Positions 1 through 6,744 of a DNA stretch of 32,538 nt are shown here, piece after piece. Origin of the DNA: Acidobacteria bacterium UBA7540. Lineage in GTDB: Bacteria; Acidobacteriota; Terriglobia; UBA7540. The stretch is taken from NCBI GenBank assembly GCA_002478145.1, contig DLMI01000202.1, positions 11,157 through 43,694 of the forward strand, in the 5' to 3' direction. Below the pieces are notes generated by a model. That model saw only the letters and a program-made list of their open reading frames with translations, did not search any database and was not told the DNA's origin. Every line of letters begins with the position of its first letter. The first letter of the stretch is position 1. The translations under genes and the position numbers were made by a program.

Positions 1-102
1 CGCGCCCCGCGCAGTCCCGCAGGCGCGGGACTGCGCGGGGCGCGAAAGGAACAGAAGGTTGAGAGCCGTTTTACGGCGGGGTTAAAACCCCGCCCTTCCG
101 GT
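1..102. repeat. GC-rich palindromic intergenic repeat, copy 1
   Basis: Positions 1-20 and 25-44 are perfect 20-bp complementary arms around a 4-nt loop. A second hairpin follows, with arms 75-81 and 88-94 and an AT loop, then the tail CCCGCCCTTCC. The same two-part layout, with very similar outer arms and tail, recurs at 6613-6722, so this is a dispersed element and not a private terminator. It provides the stop codon of the ComEC-like gene and the last residues of its reading frame. A role in ending transcription or stabilising the mRNA 3' end is possible but not shown. Confidence 0.8.
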
Positions 103-1033
103 CGCCCGACTCAAAACGGCAGAGGGTGGTGAGAAATCCGGGATAGCAGCGGACCGCCAAAGAACTGTCCCTCATCTGCACCGTCGTCGCTCCATCAATG
201 TCTGAACGGAAAACCCGAATCCCCCGCCCGCGCAAGCGCTCCAGAGTTTCCGGGCTGGGCAGGTTTCCAAAGCCGCCTGCGCCTCCCGTGACGATGGCCA
301 GGCGAGGGTTAACCCGGGCGAGGAATTCCGGACTGGTGGATGAATTCGAACCGTGTCGGGCCACTTTCAGAACTTGACTCTCCAAGGGTTCTCCAGAAGC
401 CAGCAGTGCTTGCTCGACTTCGGTGCTGACGTCGCCCGGCAGAAGCACGCTCGCTCCATGGTAGCTGAGGCGGAGAACCAGCGAGTCATCATGGGAAGGA
501 AGACCGGACGGGCGCCACGACCGCGCGGGCCACAACGCTCGAACGATGGCGCCACCACGCTCCAGCTCGTCTCCCGCCGCCAACGTCCGCTCAGCAACAC
601 CCTTTTGCCGCACCCTCTCCAGCAAACCCGAGTAGGCGGGGGTAGCAGAATTTGCTGCGTGCCAGAACTCGCCGATCGGGAAGTTTCGGACGACCGCAAA
701 AAGGCCTCCGAGATGTTCCTCGTGGGGATGAGAAAGCACGACGACATCAATCCTCTTGACCCCCCGCGACCACAAGTAAGGCGACACGATATCTTCTCCT
801 GGGTCCCAAAGCCGGCCTTGGAACGCGCCTTCGCTCGTGCTGCGGTTGCGGGTTCCTGACGCATCAACCAGCATCGTGGTTTTGTCAGGAAGCACCAGAA
901 AGAGTGAATCACCCTGGCCGCAATCAAGCGCTGTGATCTCCAAGATTCCGGACGGAAGTCGCGGGGAGAAAGGGTGGATGGCGACCAGCGCCGTCATCAG
1001 TCCAAGAGCCGCCATGGAAAGCCCGAGGGCCAT
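71..1033 (-). CDS. ComEC/Rec2-type metallo-beta-lactamase domain protein (probably 5'-truncated comEC)
   Basis: This 320-residue protein matches the C-terminal MBL-fold domain of the DNA-uptake channel ComEC/Rec2. One hydrophobic segment (about residues 1-22) is followed by the family's LDxGQGD motif (36-42), the metal-binding SHPHEEH motif (101-107, with Glu where Asp is usual), the PGD motif (199-201) and the HGS motif (227-229). Full ComEC is usually over 700 residues, with a multi-helix competence domain before this one; here it is absent. The frame stays open upstream of the ATG as far as a stop near 1112, but it then runs through a tRNA-Ser-like remnant and non-ComEC residues. That suggests a rearrangement removed the 5' part. 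Stand-alone MBL hydrolases of this type exist, so activity cannot be excluded. The last dozen residues come from the downstream repeat. Confidence 0.75.
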   Translation of the reverse strand: MALGLSMAALGLMTALVAIHPFSPRLPSGILEITALDCGQGDSLFLVLPDKTTMLVDASGTRNRSTSEGAFQGRLWDPGEDIVSPYLWSRGVKRIDVVVLSHPHEEHLGGLFAVVRNFPIGEFWHAANSATPAYSGLLERVRQKGVAERTLAAGDELERGGAIVRALWPARSWRPSGLPSHDDSLVLRLSYHGASVLLPGDVSTEVEQALLASGEPLESQVLKVARHGSNSSTSPEFLARVNPRLAIVTGGAGGFGNLPSPETLERLRGRGIRVFRSDIDGATTVQMRDSSLAVRCYPGFLTTLCRFESGDRKGGVLTPP

Positions 1034-1064
1034 TGCGCTTGCAACGCACCATGTGCCCGGACTA

Positions 1065-1093
1065 GGTGGGTTCGAATCCGACCCTCTCCGGCA
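1065..1093 (+). pseudogene. tRNA-Ser 3'-end remnant (T arm plus acceptor strand)
   Basis: Positions 1066-1082 form a T arm: a 5-nt stem, the invariant loop TTCGAAT (1071-1077) and a returning stem with one mismatch. CCTCTCC (1083-1089), a discriminator G and GCA follow. This matches the 3' end of bacterial tRNA-Ser (typically ending CCTCTCCGCCA) with about two substitutions. No GGAGAGG 5' acceptor strand or serine-type variable arm lies at a suitable distance upstream, so it is not a working tRNA. Such fragments are typical scars of integration into a tRNA 3' end. Confidence 0.55.
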
Positions 1094-1164
1094 AACTATC
1101 GCCTTTGAGAGTCAGCTAGTTAGGGGCCTTCAATTTTTCGTGTACGCATGGCGTCCCCATCGCA

Positions 1165-1746
1165 TCACTTGATGGTGTCCAATTTGGCTTTTGCCTTCAC
1201 GATCAGGTCTCGCAAGCCGTCTAACTTGGATAGCGGGAAGTACGTACTCACCTCGCCGTAGGCTCCGCTCGACACCGCCGCCATGATCGCTCCTTTGCGC
1301 GCGCTAAACGTGGAGATCTGAAAGTCGCCCTTCGTGCGGTAGTCAGCCTGAAAGTCTTCGAGGTTGGTGACCGAGCTCTTCACCTTGGAGATGTAATCGA
1401 TGCCCTTAAGGAGCGATTCAATCTCATCATAGTCGATGTAGGAGGTATTTTCTCTCTCTATCTCGCCTCCCTTCGCTACATGGATGGTTATTCCATACTC
1501 TCTCTTGCCGGTGCTTGCATCCAAGAACTCCCTACTCTCAACGGAGACGCTGCCACTGTATTGCCCGGAAACCGAACCGATCACTGAAAAGCCCCTGATG
1601 ATGACGACCCCTGTCTTAGCTTGAAACGCTTCGAGCTTTGTCTTAGCCTCGTGGGAGGGCTCCGGCTTGGTTTGTGGGCTTGTTCGGCCGCACGCAACGA
1701 TGCCAATGGATAACATGCACAACACAATCCGCTGAACGTACTTCAT
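1165..1746 (-). CDS. Putative exported lipoprotein of unknown function
   Basis: This 193-residue protein starts with a lipoprotein signal peptide: a basic start, a hydrophobic core to about residue 18, then a lipobox ending IVAC with Cys19 as the predicted lipidated residue. The mature part is small and hydrophilic with alternating beta-prone stretches (about 45-100) and a helical Lys-rich C-terminus. I do not recognise a family. The ATG at 1746 is supported by an upstream AAGGAGG about 7 nt away. It stands apart from its neighbours: 209 nt separate it from the HNH gene's stop, with no convincing gene between. It lies in the accessory zone next to the tRNA-Ser remnant. Codon use is less GC-biased than in the housekeeping block, compatible with acquired DNA. 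Confidence 0.7.
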   Translation of the reverse strand: MKYVQRIVLCMLSIGIVACGRTSPQTKPEPSHEAKTKLEAFQAKTGVVIIRGFSVIGSVSGQYSGSVSVESREFLDASTGKREYGITIHVAKGGEIERENTSYIDYDEIESLLKGIDYISKVKSSVTNLEDFQADYRTKGDFQISTFSARKGAIMAAVSSGAYGEVSTYFPLSKLDGLRDLIVKAKAKLDTIK

Positions 1747-1955
1747 TCAATGGCCTCCTTCTTGGTCAGCGATGCTCACTGCTGAGCCCACGGGACGGCA
1801 AGGGGAAACACGCCATCCCCACGTACGTCGTGGGCGCTTTCGGTTAATTGCATGCTCCACGTTCCCTTTTCTCTTTGGCCTTGGCCCCTCTGGCCGCCCT
1901 GCCGGCCCATGTTTGAACGGCCGCCTGCCCTGCGGAGGCAAGCGGCACGATGTGG

Positions 1956-2471
1956 TCAACGACGTGGCCGGATTTGCGTCCAAGCAGCGAACCAATCACG
2001 GGCTATGGCTTTCTGAGCGTCTTGAATGGACACCATGCCGCTGCACACCTGCCCATGGAGCCAGTCCTCCAATTCGTCCTTCTCGCGGGCTTCCGCGAGT
2101 GGTTGCGGCCACAAGTTCTTGATGTCGTTTGACCCTCCAAGTTCTAGCGGGATTAAATGGTCGATCTCGAAGTTTCTCCCATTGCACCTTGACACAGGAA
2201 TAGCATATTCGGCGCAAACCAGCCTCTTTACGGACAGCGGAACCCTGCGGACTCGCCTCGCGTAGTCCGGGGCGCAGATCACCGCTGTGGTAGCGGTCAT
2301 GGCAACGCCCGGCGTGGCGTTCAAGTCGTTCAGGTAGACCTTGCCGTGTCTGCGGTATTGGGCGGCGTCGGCGGCGAGCGCGAACACCTGGGCAGCCAAG
2401 ATCAGGGGGACGCCTGCCCTTTTACTGTTTCTTCTGTTGGTCTTCTGCCGGTTGGCCTGCAAGCCAAGCAT
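1956..2471 (-). CDS. Secreted HNH-nuclease-like protein
   Basis: The core is an HNH-type motif, FEIDHLIPLELGG followed by DIKNLWPQ (Asp104-His105 and Asn119 counting from the ATG at 2471). It sits in a family whose members also carry an upstream TPG...IC segment and a downstream HGQVCSG...AQKAIARDW segment, all present here. I know this family as small, often exported actinobacterial and acidobacterial proteins with no proven substrate; nuclease activity is inference. A hydrophobic stretch ending ALAADA (about residues 20-35) looks like a signal peptide. The frame is open upstream to an ATG at 2528, but the ATG at 2471 gives a more normal signal peptide and a smaller overlap (50 nt) with the DUF3761-like gene. 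The start is uncertain. Overlapping genes on the same strand suggest co-transcription. Confidence 0.7.
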   Translation of the reverse strand: MLGLQANRQKTNRRNSKRAGVPLILAAQVFALAADAAQYRRHGKVYLNDLNATPGVAMTATTAVICAPDYARRVRRVPLSVKRLVCAEYAIPVSRCNGRNFEIDHLIPLELGGSNDIKNLWPQPLAEAREKDELEDWLHGQVCSGMVSIQDAQKAIARDWFAAWTQIRPRR

Positions 2472-2736
2472 CGACCCCACGGTGATGACTGCAGGCTCCT
2501 CTGCCGCTGGCCGAGCTGTAAGTTCCATCGCCGCACCTTGCCTTTGCCCCCTTCGGAGCGCTGCTGTCGGTGCTCAGAACATGACCTTTCTTGCTGGGAT
2601 GGCTTGACTTCTTGGTGCCCGTGGTTGCGGTGGATTTCTTGCTGTGCCCCGTGCTCGACGAGCTTTTTGTGGAAAGTCCCGGGCCTGGGGACATCAGTAC
2701 TAGCGCAAGCAGAATAGCCGTGAGTGACTTTCTCAT
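2422..2736 (-). CDS. Secreted DUF3761-like small protein
   Basis: The 104-residue product has a signal peptide (MRKSLTAILLALVLMSP), then a Ser/Thr/Lys-rich low-complexity stretch (about 22-65). It ends in a compact motif, ARCGDGTYSSASGRGACSHH followed by RGVDAWL, which is the hallmark of DUF3761. Those domains have two Cys and a CSHHxGV core and no established function. The start at 2736 is chosen because AAGGAG lies 9-10 nt upstream and a signal peptide begins there; a longer frame from 2808 has no such support. The 3' end overlaps the secreted HNH gene, so the two small exported proteins are probably made together. Confidence 0.75.
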   Translation of the reverse strand: MRKSLTAILLALVLMSPGPGLSTKSSSSTGHSKKSTATTGTKKSSHPSKKGHVLSTDSSAPKGAKARCGDGTYSSASGRGACSHHRGVDAWLAGQPAEDQQKKQ

Positions 2737-2740
2737 AGCC

Positions 2741-2899
2741 TTAGTCTCCTTTCGGCGCTTTTTGAAGGACCGGCCCTGCGCGGCTGCTCGATCGGACGCG
2801 GGGCACACGGGGTAGGGCGAAGGCGGGGTATGCCATAATCGTCAGAGACAGCACAACGGCGGACACAGGATTGAAGCCGAGCACGAACAGTAGCCGCAT
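2741..2899 (-). CDS. Possible small exported peptide (52 residues)
   Basis: An ATG at 2899, directly preceded by a purine-rich GGGGGAAGG, opens a 52-codon frame. Its first 30 residues read as a signal peptide (MRLLFVLGFNPVSAVVLSL then TIMAYPAFA). The stop falls within the ribosome-binding region of the DUF3761-like gene, 5 nt before that ATG, as in a translationally coupled pair. The C-terminal part is basic and featureless. There is no recognised family, the ribosome-binding site is unusually close, and chance ORFs of this size are common in GC-rich DNA, so this is only a candidate. Confidence 0.3.
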   Translation of the reverse strand: MRLLFVLGFNPVSAVVLSLTIMAYPAFALPRVPRVRSSSRAGPVLQKAPKGD

Positions 2900-2962
2900 G
2901 GCCTTCCCCCGACCGCAAACGCATCCGGAGCCAGCGCACGGGTGGCATTGATAGCAGTCAGC

Positions 2963-3097
2963 CTACCACCGAAGCAGCCCAGACGCAAGGCCGCGTGAAA
3001 TTTGCCGCGAGGGATTCGCGCGGTTGGTGTGCCCGGAACCAACCAGAAATATTCCCAGCCCAAAACTGGCCGCCATTAGGAGCAGGGGGCTTCTCAT
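2963..3097 (-). pseudogene. Possible comEC 5'-end remnant
   Basis: A 44-residue frame begins MRSPLLLMAASFGLGIFL, which resembles how many ComEC proteins start (a basic residue, Pro-Leu-Leu, a hydrophobic run, Gly-Ile). It then turns hydrophilic and stops. It has the same orientation as the ComEC-type MBL domain at 71-1033, about 1.9 kb upstream of it, and no good ribosome-binding site precedes it. If real, the secreted-protein genes between 1100 and 2900 would sit where the middle of comEC used to be. The similarity is short and unverified. Apart from this frame I see no gene in 2900-3252. Confidence 0.2.
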
Positions 3098-3252
3098 GGA
3101 TAGTGGCTGAAATTGTGTTGCTTCGGTGCAATCCAAGAAAGGCAGGTTTCCGGGCACGTCAATCGATGTTCTTCCGTCTAACTCGCAATCACAGTCGACA
3201 GAATCGCAGGTAGTGGGCCCGTTTGAAAATCAGGGCTTCGTTCCGATATTAA

Positions 3253-3480
3253 CATGTCGAGCGCCCCAATCTCACGCTCCGAATGCACCTTCGTCGATTC
3301 ACCCGCTTGGTGAATGCCTTGGGCAAGAGCCTTGACCATCTAAAAGCCGCTGTTGCTCTTTACATGGCGTGGTACAATTTGTGTCGCGTGCATCAGACTG
3401 TGCCCGTCACTCCAGCTACGGAAGCGGGAATGACAGATCATATCTGGCCGATTGGGGAGCTTTTAGGATGGCATCGTTGA
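3253..3480 (+). pseudogene. IS1-like transposase, C-terminal remnant
   Basis: From 3253 the frame reads HVERPNLTLRM, then LRRFTRLVNALGKS, then ALYMAWYNLCRVHQT and VTPATEAGMTDHIW. These are the C-terminal residues of the DDE transposases annotated as IS1-family in soil bacteria (consensus ERxNLTxRMxxRRFTRLTNAFSKK and ALYxxWYNxCRxH). A TAA precedes the fragment immediately, and no catalytic Asp residues or upstream domain remain, so it cannot be active. The stop at 3478 looks like the original end. No matching terminal inverted repeats were found around it. It marks past insertion-sequence activity in this accessory zone. Confidence 0.7.
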
Positions 3481-3869
3481 CTCGATGGGCTTGTCAAGTC
3501 CCTTGTTGCTATTTAAGATAAGCGTTATCAATAACTTATGTTGATCCTTGGGCTCACAAGGTTGCAAGCAGCTTATAATCGTAGCAGCGCTGGGCAATGG
3601 AGCTTCGGCCTTATTGTCTTGCGCTGCCCACGGCCTACCCACTTGAGGTAGGCCGTAGTCGTTTAATACCTTTTGCGCTGAAATCCAAACTGTACCCACC
3701 GATCCACTGGAAAAACCATCCTGATTGCTCAGCAACACAATTTCAGCCGGTATCTTCTCATGCGCGCTGTTGCCTTTGTTATGGCCTGGTGGTAGCCTAA
3801 CTGACAATAACATAGTCAGATCGTCACGGCGCTAAGAGATTACGGGAGAAGCGCCAGCGCTGACAAGAG
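3481..3869. other. Gene-free spacer with a 10-bp stem-loop
   Basis: This 389-nt spacer holds no supportable gene. Two foldback structures stand out. One is a short AT-rich hairpin, GATAA-GCG-TTATC, at 3517-3529. The other is a perfect 10-bp stem, ACGGCCTACC (3630-3639) paired with GGTAGGCCGT (3647-3656), around a 7-nt loop. The larger one is followed by TAGTCGTTTAATACC without a clean T-run, so it is a weak terminator candidate at best. The AT content is higher than in the flanks, in line with decayed mobile DNA next to the transposase remnant. Confidence 0.5.
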
Positions 3870-4970
3870 ATGTGCCCCATGCCGCCCCAAACGGTCGGCC
3901 ACTACACGATCGAGCATGAACTCGGCCACGGGCAAAGCGGCACCGTGTACCTCGCTCGAGATATGCGGCTGGATCGCCGAGTAGCCATCAAGGTGTTGAA
4001 CAGGGCCGACAAGGACGCCTGGGCAGAGATGCTTCAGGAAGCGCGGCTGGCGAGCTGCCTCGACCACCGCTATATCTGCACCATCTATGATGTCGGCGAG
4101 GTTGAGGCGGAGGGGGGCAATCTCCCCTACATTGCGATGGAGTATGTTGACGGTCCATCGCTCGTCGAGAAGTTAGAGGATGGCCCGCTTGAGCCCACCC
4201 TGCTCCTGCGATTCGCCGTTCAGCTCTGCGAAGCTTTAGCCTATGCGCATGAACACGGGGTAAACCACCGGGACGTCAAAGCCTCCAACGTTCTTATCAG
4301 CCCGGACGCCGAGGCCAAGTTCGTCGATTTTGGCTCAGCCGCGCGATCTCCGCGCGGTCAACTTGTCTCCGCGCAGGGTGACCTGTGGGCATTTGGAACC
4401 CTTCTCTACCAAATGGCAACGGGGGAAGACCCACCCTCTCGAACTGTAGCGGGTTCGCGGGGGAAGCTGAAGCTGCCTCGCTCAGTCCCGAGCGGCCTCG
4501 CCGCCATTATTGAACGATGCATGGATACTGACCTTGCCCGGGGCTACCACAGCGCAAGCGAGGTCTTGCGCGACCTGCAGATCGAATCCGACCACCCGGA
4601 CTCACCCCCTGCCAAGAGCAAGTACTCTCCCAAGCCTCAGCACCTTCTCTTTCTGGCTCTCGTGCTGGTAGTTACGGCCGCATTTTTTATCTTTGGCGTA
4701 GGAATTGCGCGGCACTTGCGGCCCTCAGAAGCTCCATCGTCACCCAACGCGCAGCCATACTCGCCACCCAGGGCTGCGACGCCCGGCGCTAAAACCCAGA
4801 TGCGGGAGGGAGGCAGGCCCGATGTTAAGGTTTGGGTTAACAGTCGCACGATGAAATACCATTGCCCTGATTCACCTTGGTATGGTCGCACCTTAACGGG
4901 ACAATACTTGACGCAGAAAGAGGCGCAGAAAGCGGGGTATGCGCCAGCCTACGGTGCGGTGTGTCAGTGA
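3870..4970 (+). CDS. Membrane-anchored Ser/Thr protein kinase with a YHCP-type C-terminal domain
   Basis: A Hanks-type kinase of 366 residues. The Gly-rich loop is GHGQSGTV (19-26), the ATP-binding lysine lies in VAIK (Lys41), and helix-C Glu is in QEA (Glu57). The catalytic loop is HRDVKASN (133-140) and the Mg loop DFG (153-155). The activation segment is short, with no APE motif: DFG is followed within about 15 residues by QGDLWAFGTLLYQM (169-182). One transmembrane helix spans about 259-280. The outer part has a Pro-rich linker (285-315) and a short domain (319-365), VWVNSRTMKYHCPDSPWYG then GQYLTQKEAQKAGYAPAYG. That motif also occurs free or fused in other exported bacterial proteins. 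Catalytic residues are all present, so activity is likely. ATGs at 3870 and 3879 are both possible starts. The gene stands alone; its ligand and targets cannot be read from the sequence. Confidence 0.85.
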   Translation: MCPMPPQTVGHYTIEHELGHGQSGTVYLARDMRLDRRVAIKVLNRADKDAWAEMLQEARLASCLDHRYICTIYDVGEVEAEGGNLPYIAMEYVDGPSLVEKLEDGPLEPTLLLRFAVQLCEALAYAHEHGVNHRDVKASNVLISPDAEAKFVDFGSAARSPRGQLVSAQGDLWAFGTLLYQMATGEDPPSRTVAGSRGKLKLPRSVPSGLAAIIERCMDTDLARGYHSASEVLRDLQIESDHPDSPPAKSKYSPKPQHLLFLALVLVVTAAFFIFGVGIARHLRPSEAPSSPNAQPYSPPRAATPGAKTQMREGGRPDVKVWVNSRTMKYHCPDSPWYGRTLTGQYLTQKEAQKAGYAPAYGAVCQ

Positions 4971-5051
4971 ACCCGGCGGGTGTCAGTCGCCTTTCATGTT
5001 CCGGTCCGCGCGCGGGCGGCGAGCTTCAAATGCCCTTTGAGGAGATCGAGA

Positions 5052-5645
5052 TCAGAACTCGTTTTTCTCTTTCTCTTTTTGGTCTCGCGCGAAGATAGGA
5101 CCAAGGAGTTTACTGGTGTACTCCGCGAAGAGATGTATTTCGTAGTTGTCGCCAAACAGTTGGAGCTCGATGTCGGTAGTTTTGGTTTCCCATGCGGCGT
5201 CATAGACGAGGTGGCCAAGTGAAACCGCAAACCCATGTTGGGCTTCATCGTCTTTGTAAAGATCATTCTTCCAAACAACAGTGTCCGATTTAGGATCGCC
5301 GTACTTGTCAACCAAGTTTCCTTTCATACTCATATAGTCTTCGATGAAGTCATTCTTGTTTGTGTGCTCTTCGAGCACAGCATAGCGGGCCTTGGCGAGT
5401 CGCCCAGAAGCGGTGAAGTAGTATGCGATCAACATTTTCCTTTGCGCGACGGTGGTCGTATAGGCGACCAGCGAAGCATCCTCTTTAATTGGCTTTTGGT
5501 CCTCTGTTTTTTTCACTTCATCTTTGAGCATTCCCCAGTAGGTTTTTCGAAAATGGAACGGCGTCGGCGTGGACGTCTGGGCTACGAAGGATGGGCACAC
5601 AAGGCAGCCGAACAGAGGAAGAAGTAGAAACAGGGATCGTCTCAT
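5052..5645 (-). CDS. Exported protein of unknown function
   Basis: The 197-residue protein has a clear Sec signal peptide (MRRSLFLLLPLFGCLVCPSF, cleavage near residue 22). The mature part opens with FHFRKTYWGMLKDEVKKTE, a segment seen at the start of several small periplasmic proteins (an aromatic residue, WGMs, then a helix). It continues as mixed alpha/beta with many charged residues and ends in a Lys/Glu-rich tail. I cannot assign a family. The ATG at 5645 is preceded by GAGGT 6 nt upstream, a good ribosome-binding site. It converges with the kinase gene across an 81-nt spacer. Codon use is relatively AT-rich, as in the rest of the left zone. Confidence 0.75.
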   Translation of the reverse strand: MRRSLFLLLPLFGCLVCPSFVAQTSTPTPFHFRKTYWGMLKDEVKKTEDQKPIKEDASLVAYTTTVAQRKMLIAYYFTASGRLAKARYAVLEEHTNKNDFIEDYMSMKGNLVDKYGDPKSDTVVWKNDLYKDDEAQHGFAVSLGHLVYDAAWETKTTDIELQLFGDNYEIHLFAEYTSKLLGPIFARDQKEKEKNEF

Positions 5646-5838
5646 GGGTTTACCTCACTTTTCGGATTTTGATTGCGTATAGACTGCTGCGCAGCGATGG
5701 ATTTGGCGCACTAAGTGAGCCACGATCTCATCGGGCGCGCGAGTGCAGCTTCATCTGCCCCGGCCTGCGGGCACGTCTGCCCGCGCAAAGACGGACAGCC
5801 GGCGGAGCATGTGTCCAGTCTACCTTCCTCAGTACCCG

Positions 5839-6345
5839 CTACTGCATATATTCCGACTTGACGTAATCCTTGTCCTTCCACGGTTTGTGGCAGTCAAAAC
5901 ATGGCTTCATATCCTTCAAAGTGGGTGTTTGGTCGTTGGCCTTGAAAACCTCAAACCCCCAGCCACCGGTGTCCGGATAAAGCTTGGCATTCTTCTTCAT
6001 CACATAGAGGGCCTTCAGTCCCCGAGGCTCGATCGCTCCCCCGTGGCTGCTGATGTCATAGAGTTCGAGGGCGAGCATGGAACCGTCCGGGTAGAGTTTG
6101 CCGTTCCTTAACGCGGGCCAGCCGATGTCATTCACGTAAACGTTGTGGAGGCCTCCAAACCTGTCAAATAATTTGTTCTCTGAGCTGAAAATCACCATGG
6201 TCTTGACGTGCCTCCAATGACGGGGATCGTTGGGAAAAGCGGGATAAGCAATGGCGGGTTTCTTCTGAGCCTGAGCAACTAAAGCCCCCAGGCTCGCCAC
6301 CACCGCCACGAAAACTAGCGACAGAATCCTGGTACGGGTTGTCAT
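5839..6345 (-). CDS. Cytochrome P460-family haem protein
   Basis: The 168-residue periplasmic protein has a signal peptide (1-27, cleavage after AQA) followed by a cytochrome P460-type domain. DPRHWRHVKTM (40-50) and the NVYVND...GKLYPDGSM segment (68-90) are typical of the family. The C-terminal CFDCH (149-153) is a c-type haem attachment site. In ammonia oxidisers P460 oxidises hydroxylamine or scavenges NO; many soil bacteria carry variants of unproven role, so the substrate here is open. The start at 6345 is chosen over an upstream frame to 6459 because AGGAGG lies 9 nt before it and the signal peptide begins there. It is monocistronic; 193 nt of gene-free DNA separate it from the exported protein gene. 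Confidence 0.85.
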   Translation of the reverse strand: MTTRTRILSLVFVAVVASLGALVAQAQKKPAIAYPAFPNDPRHWRHVKTMVIFSSENKLFDRFGGLHNVYVNDIGWPALRNGKLYPDGSMLALELYDISSHGGAIEPRGLKALYVMKKNAKLYPDTGGWGFEVFKANDQTPTLKDMKPCFDCHKPWKDKDYVKSEYMQ

Positions 6346-6612
6346 GGAGAGATACCTCCTGATGCTAAGCTCGCATGAATTGTCGACTACTGCACAATTC
6401 AAACCGTTCCTGGTCCCACATTCTAGCGCAACTACTCTCCACCTCCAAGCGCTCCACAAACTAAATTCTCATCCCGCCGGAAGCTCCGGACTGGAAGCAA
6501 GATGCTGCCAACCGTGAATCCAGCTTTTTCAGCCGCCTGTCAACCCGGATTTCGCACCACGTTTGGACGCTTTTAGGGGGCTGCCGGAAGGGCGGCTCCC
6601 GCCCTCTGTTGG

Positions 6613-6722
6613 TCCCGCGCCCCGCGCAGCTTGCGGCCGGTCGCCGCGGCGACCGCGGGGCGCGGGACACAGGAATAATCAGGAAGGCCTTGTAACGGCG
6701 GGGCTGAAGCCCCGCCCTTCCA
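6613..6722. repeat. GC-rich palindromic intergenic repeat, copy 2
   Basis: Outer arms TCCCGCGCCCCGCG (6613-6626) and its complement (6654-6667) enclose an inner 16-bp perfect palindrome, GGTCGCCGCGGCGACC. A second hairpin follows, with 9-bp arms at 6697-6705 and 6708-6716, then CCCGCCCTTCC. The two-hairpin layout, the GCGCCCCGCGCAG arm and the ACGGCGGGG..AA.CCCCGCCCTTCC tail are shared with positions 1-102. Both copies lie just downstream of a minus-strand gene's stop codon and could terminate or protect transcripts. The rest of 6346-6744 holds no gene I can support. Confidence 0.8.
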
Positions 6723-6744
6723 GGCCCGTGGTGAGAAATGCGCG

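Noticed and set aside
1747..1995. 82-residue minus-strand open frame
   Set aside because: Arg/Pro-rich composition typical of chance frames in GC-rich DNA, overlaps the HNH gene's end, and no ribosome-binding site or domain.
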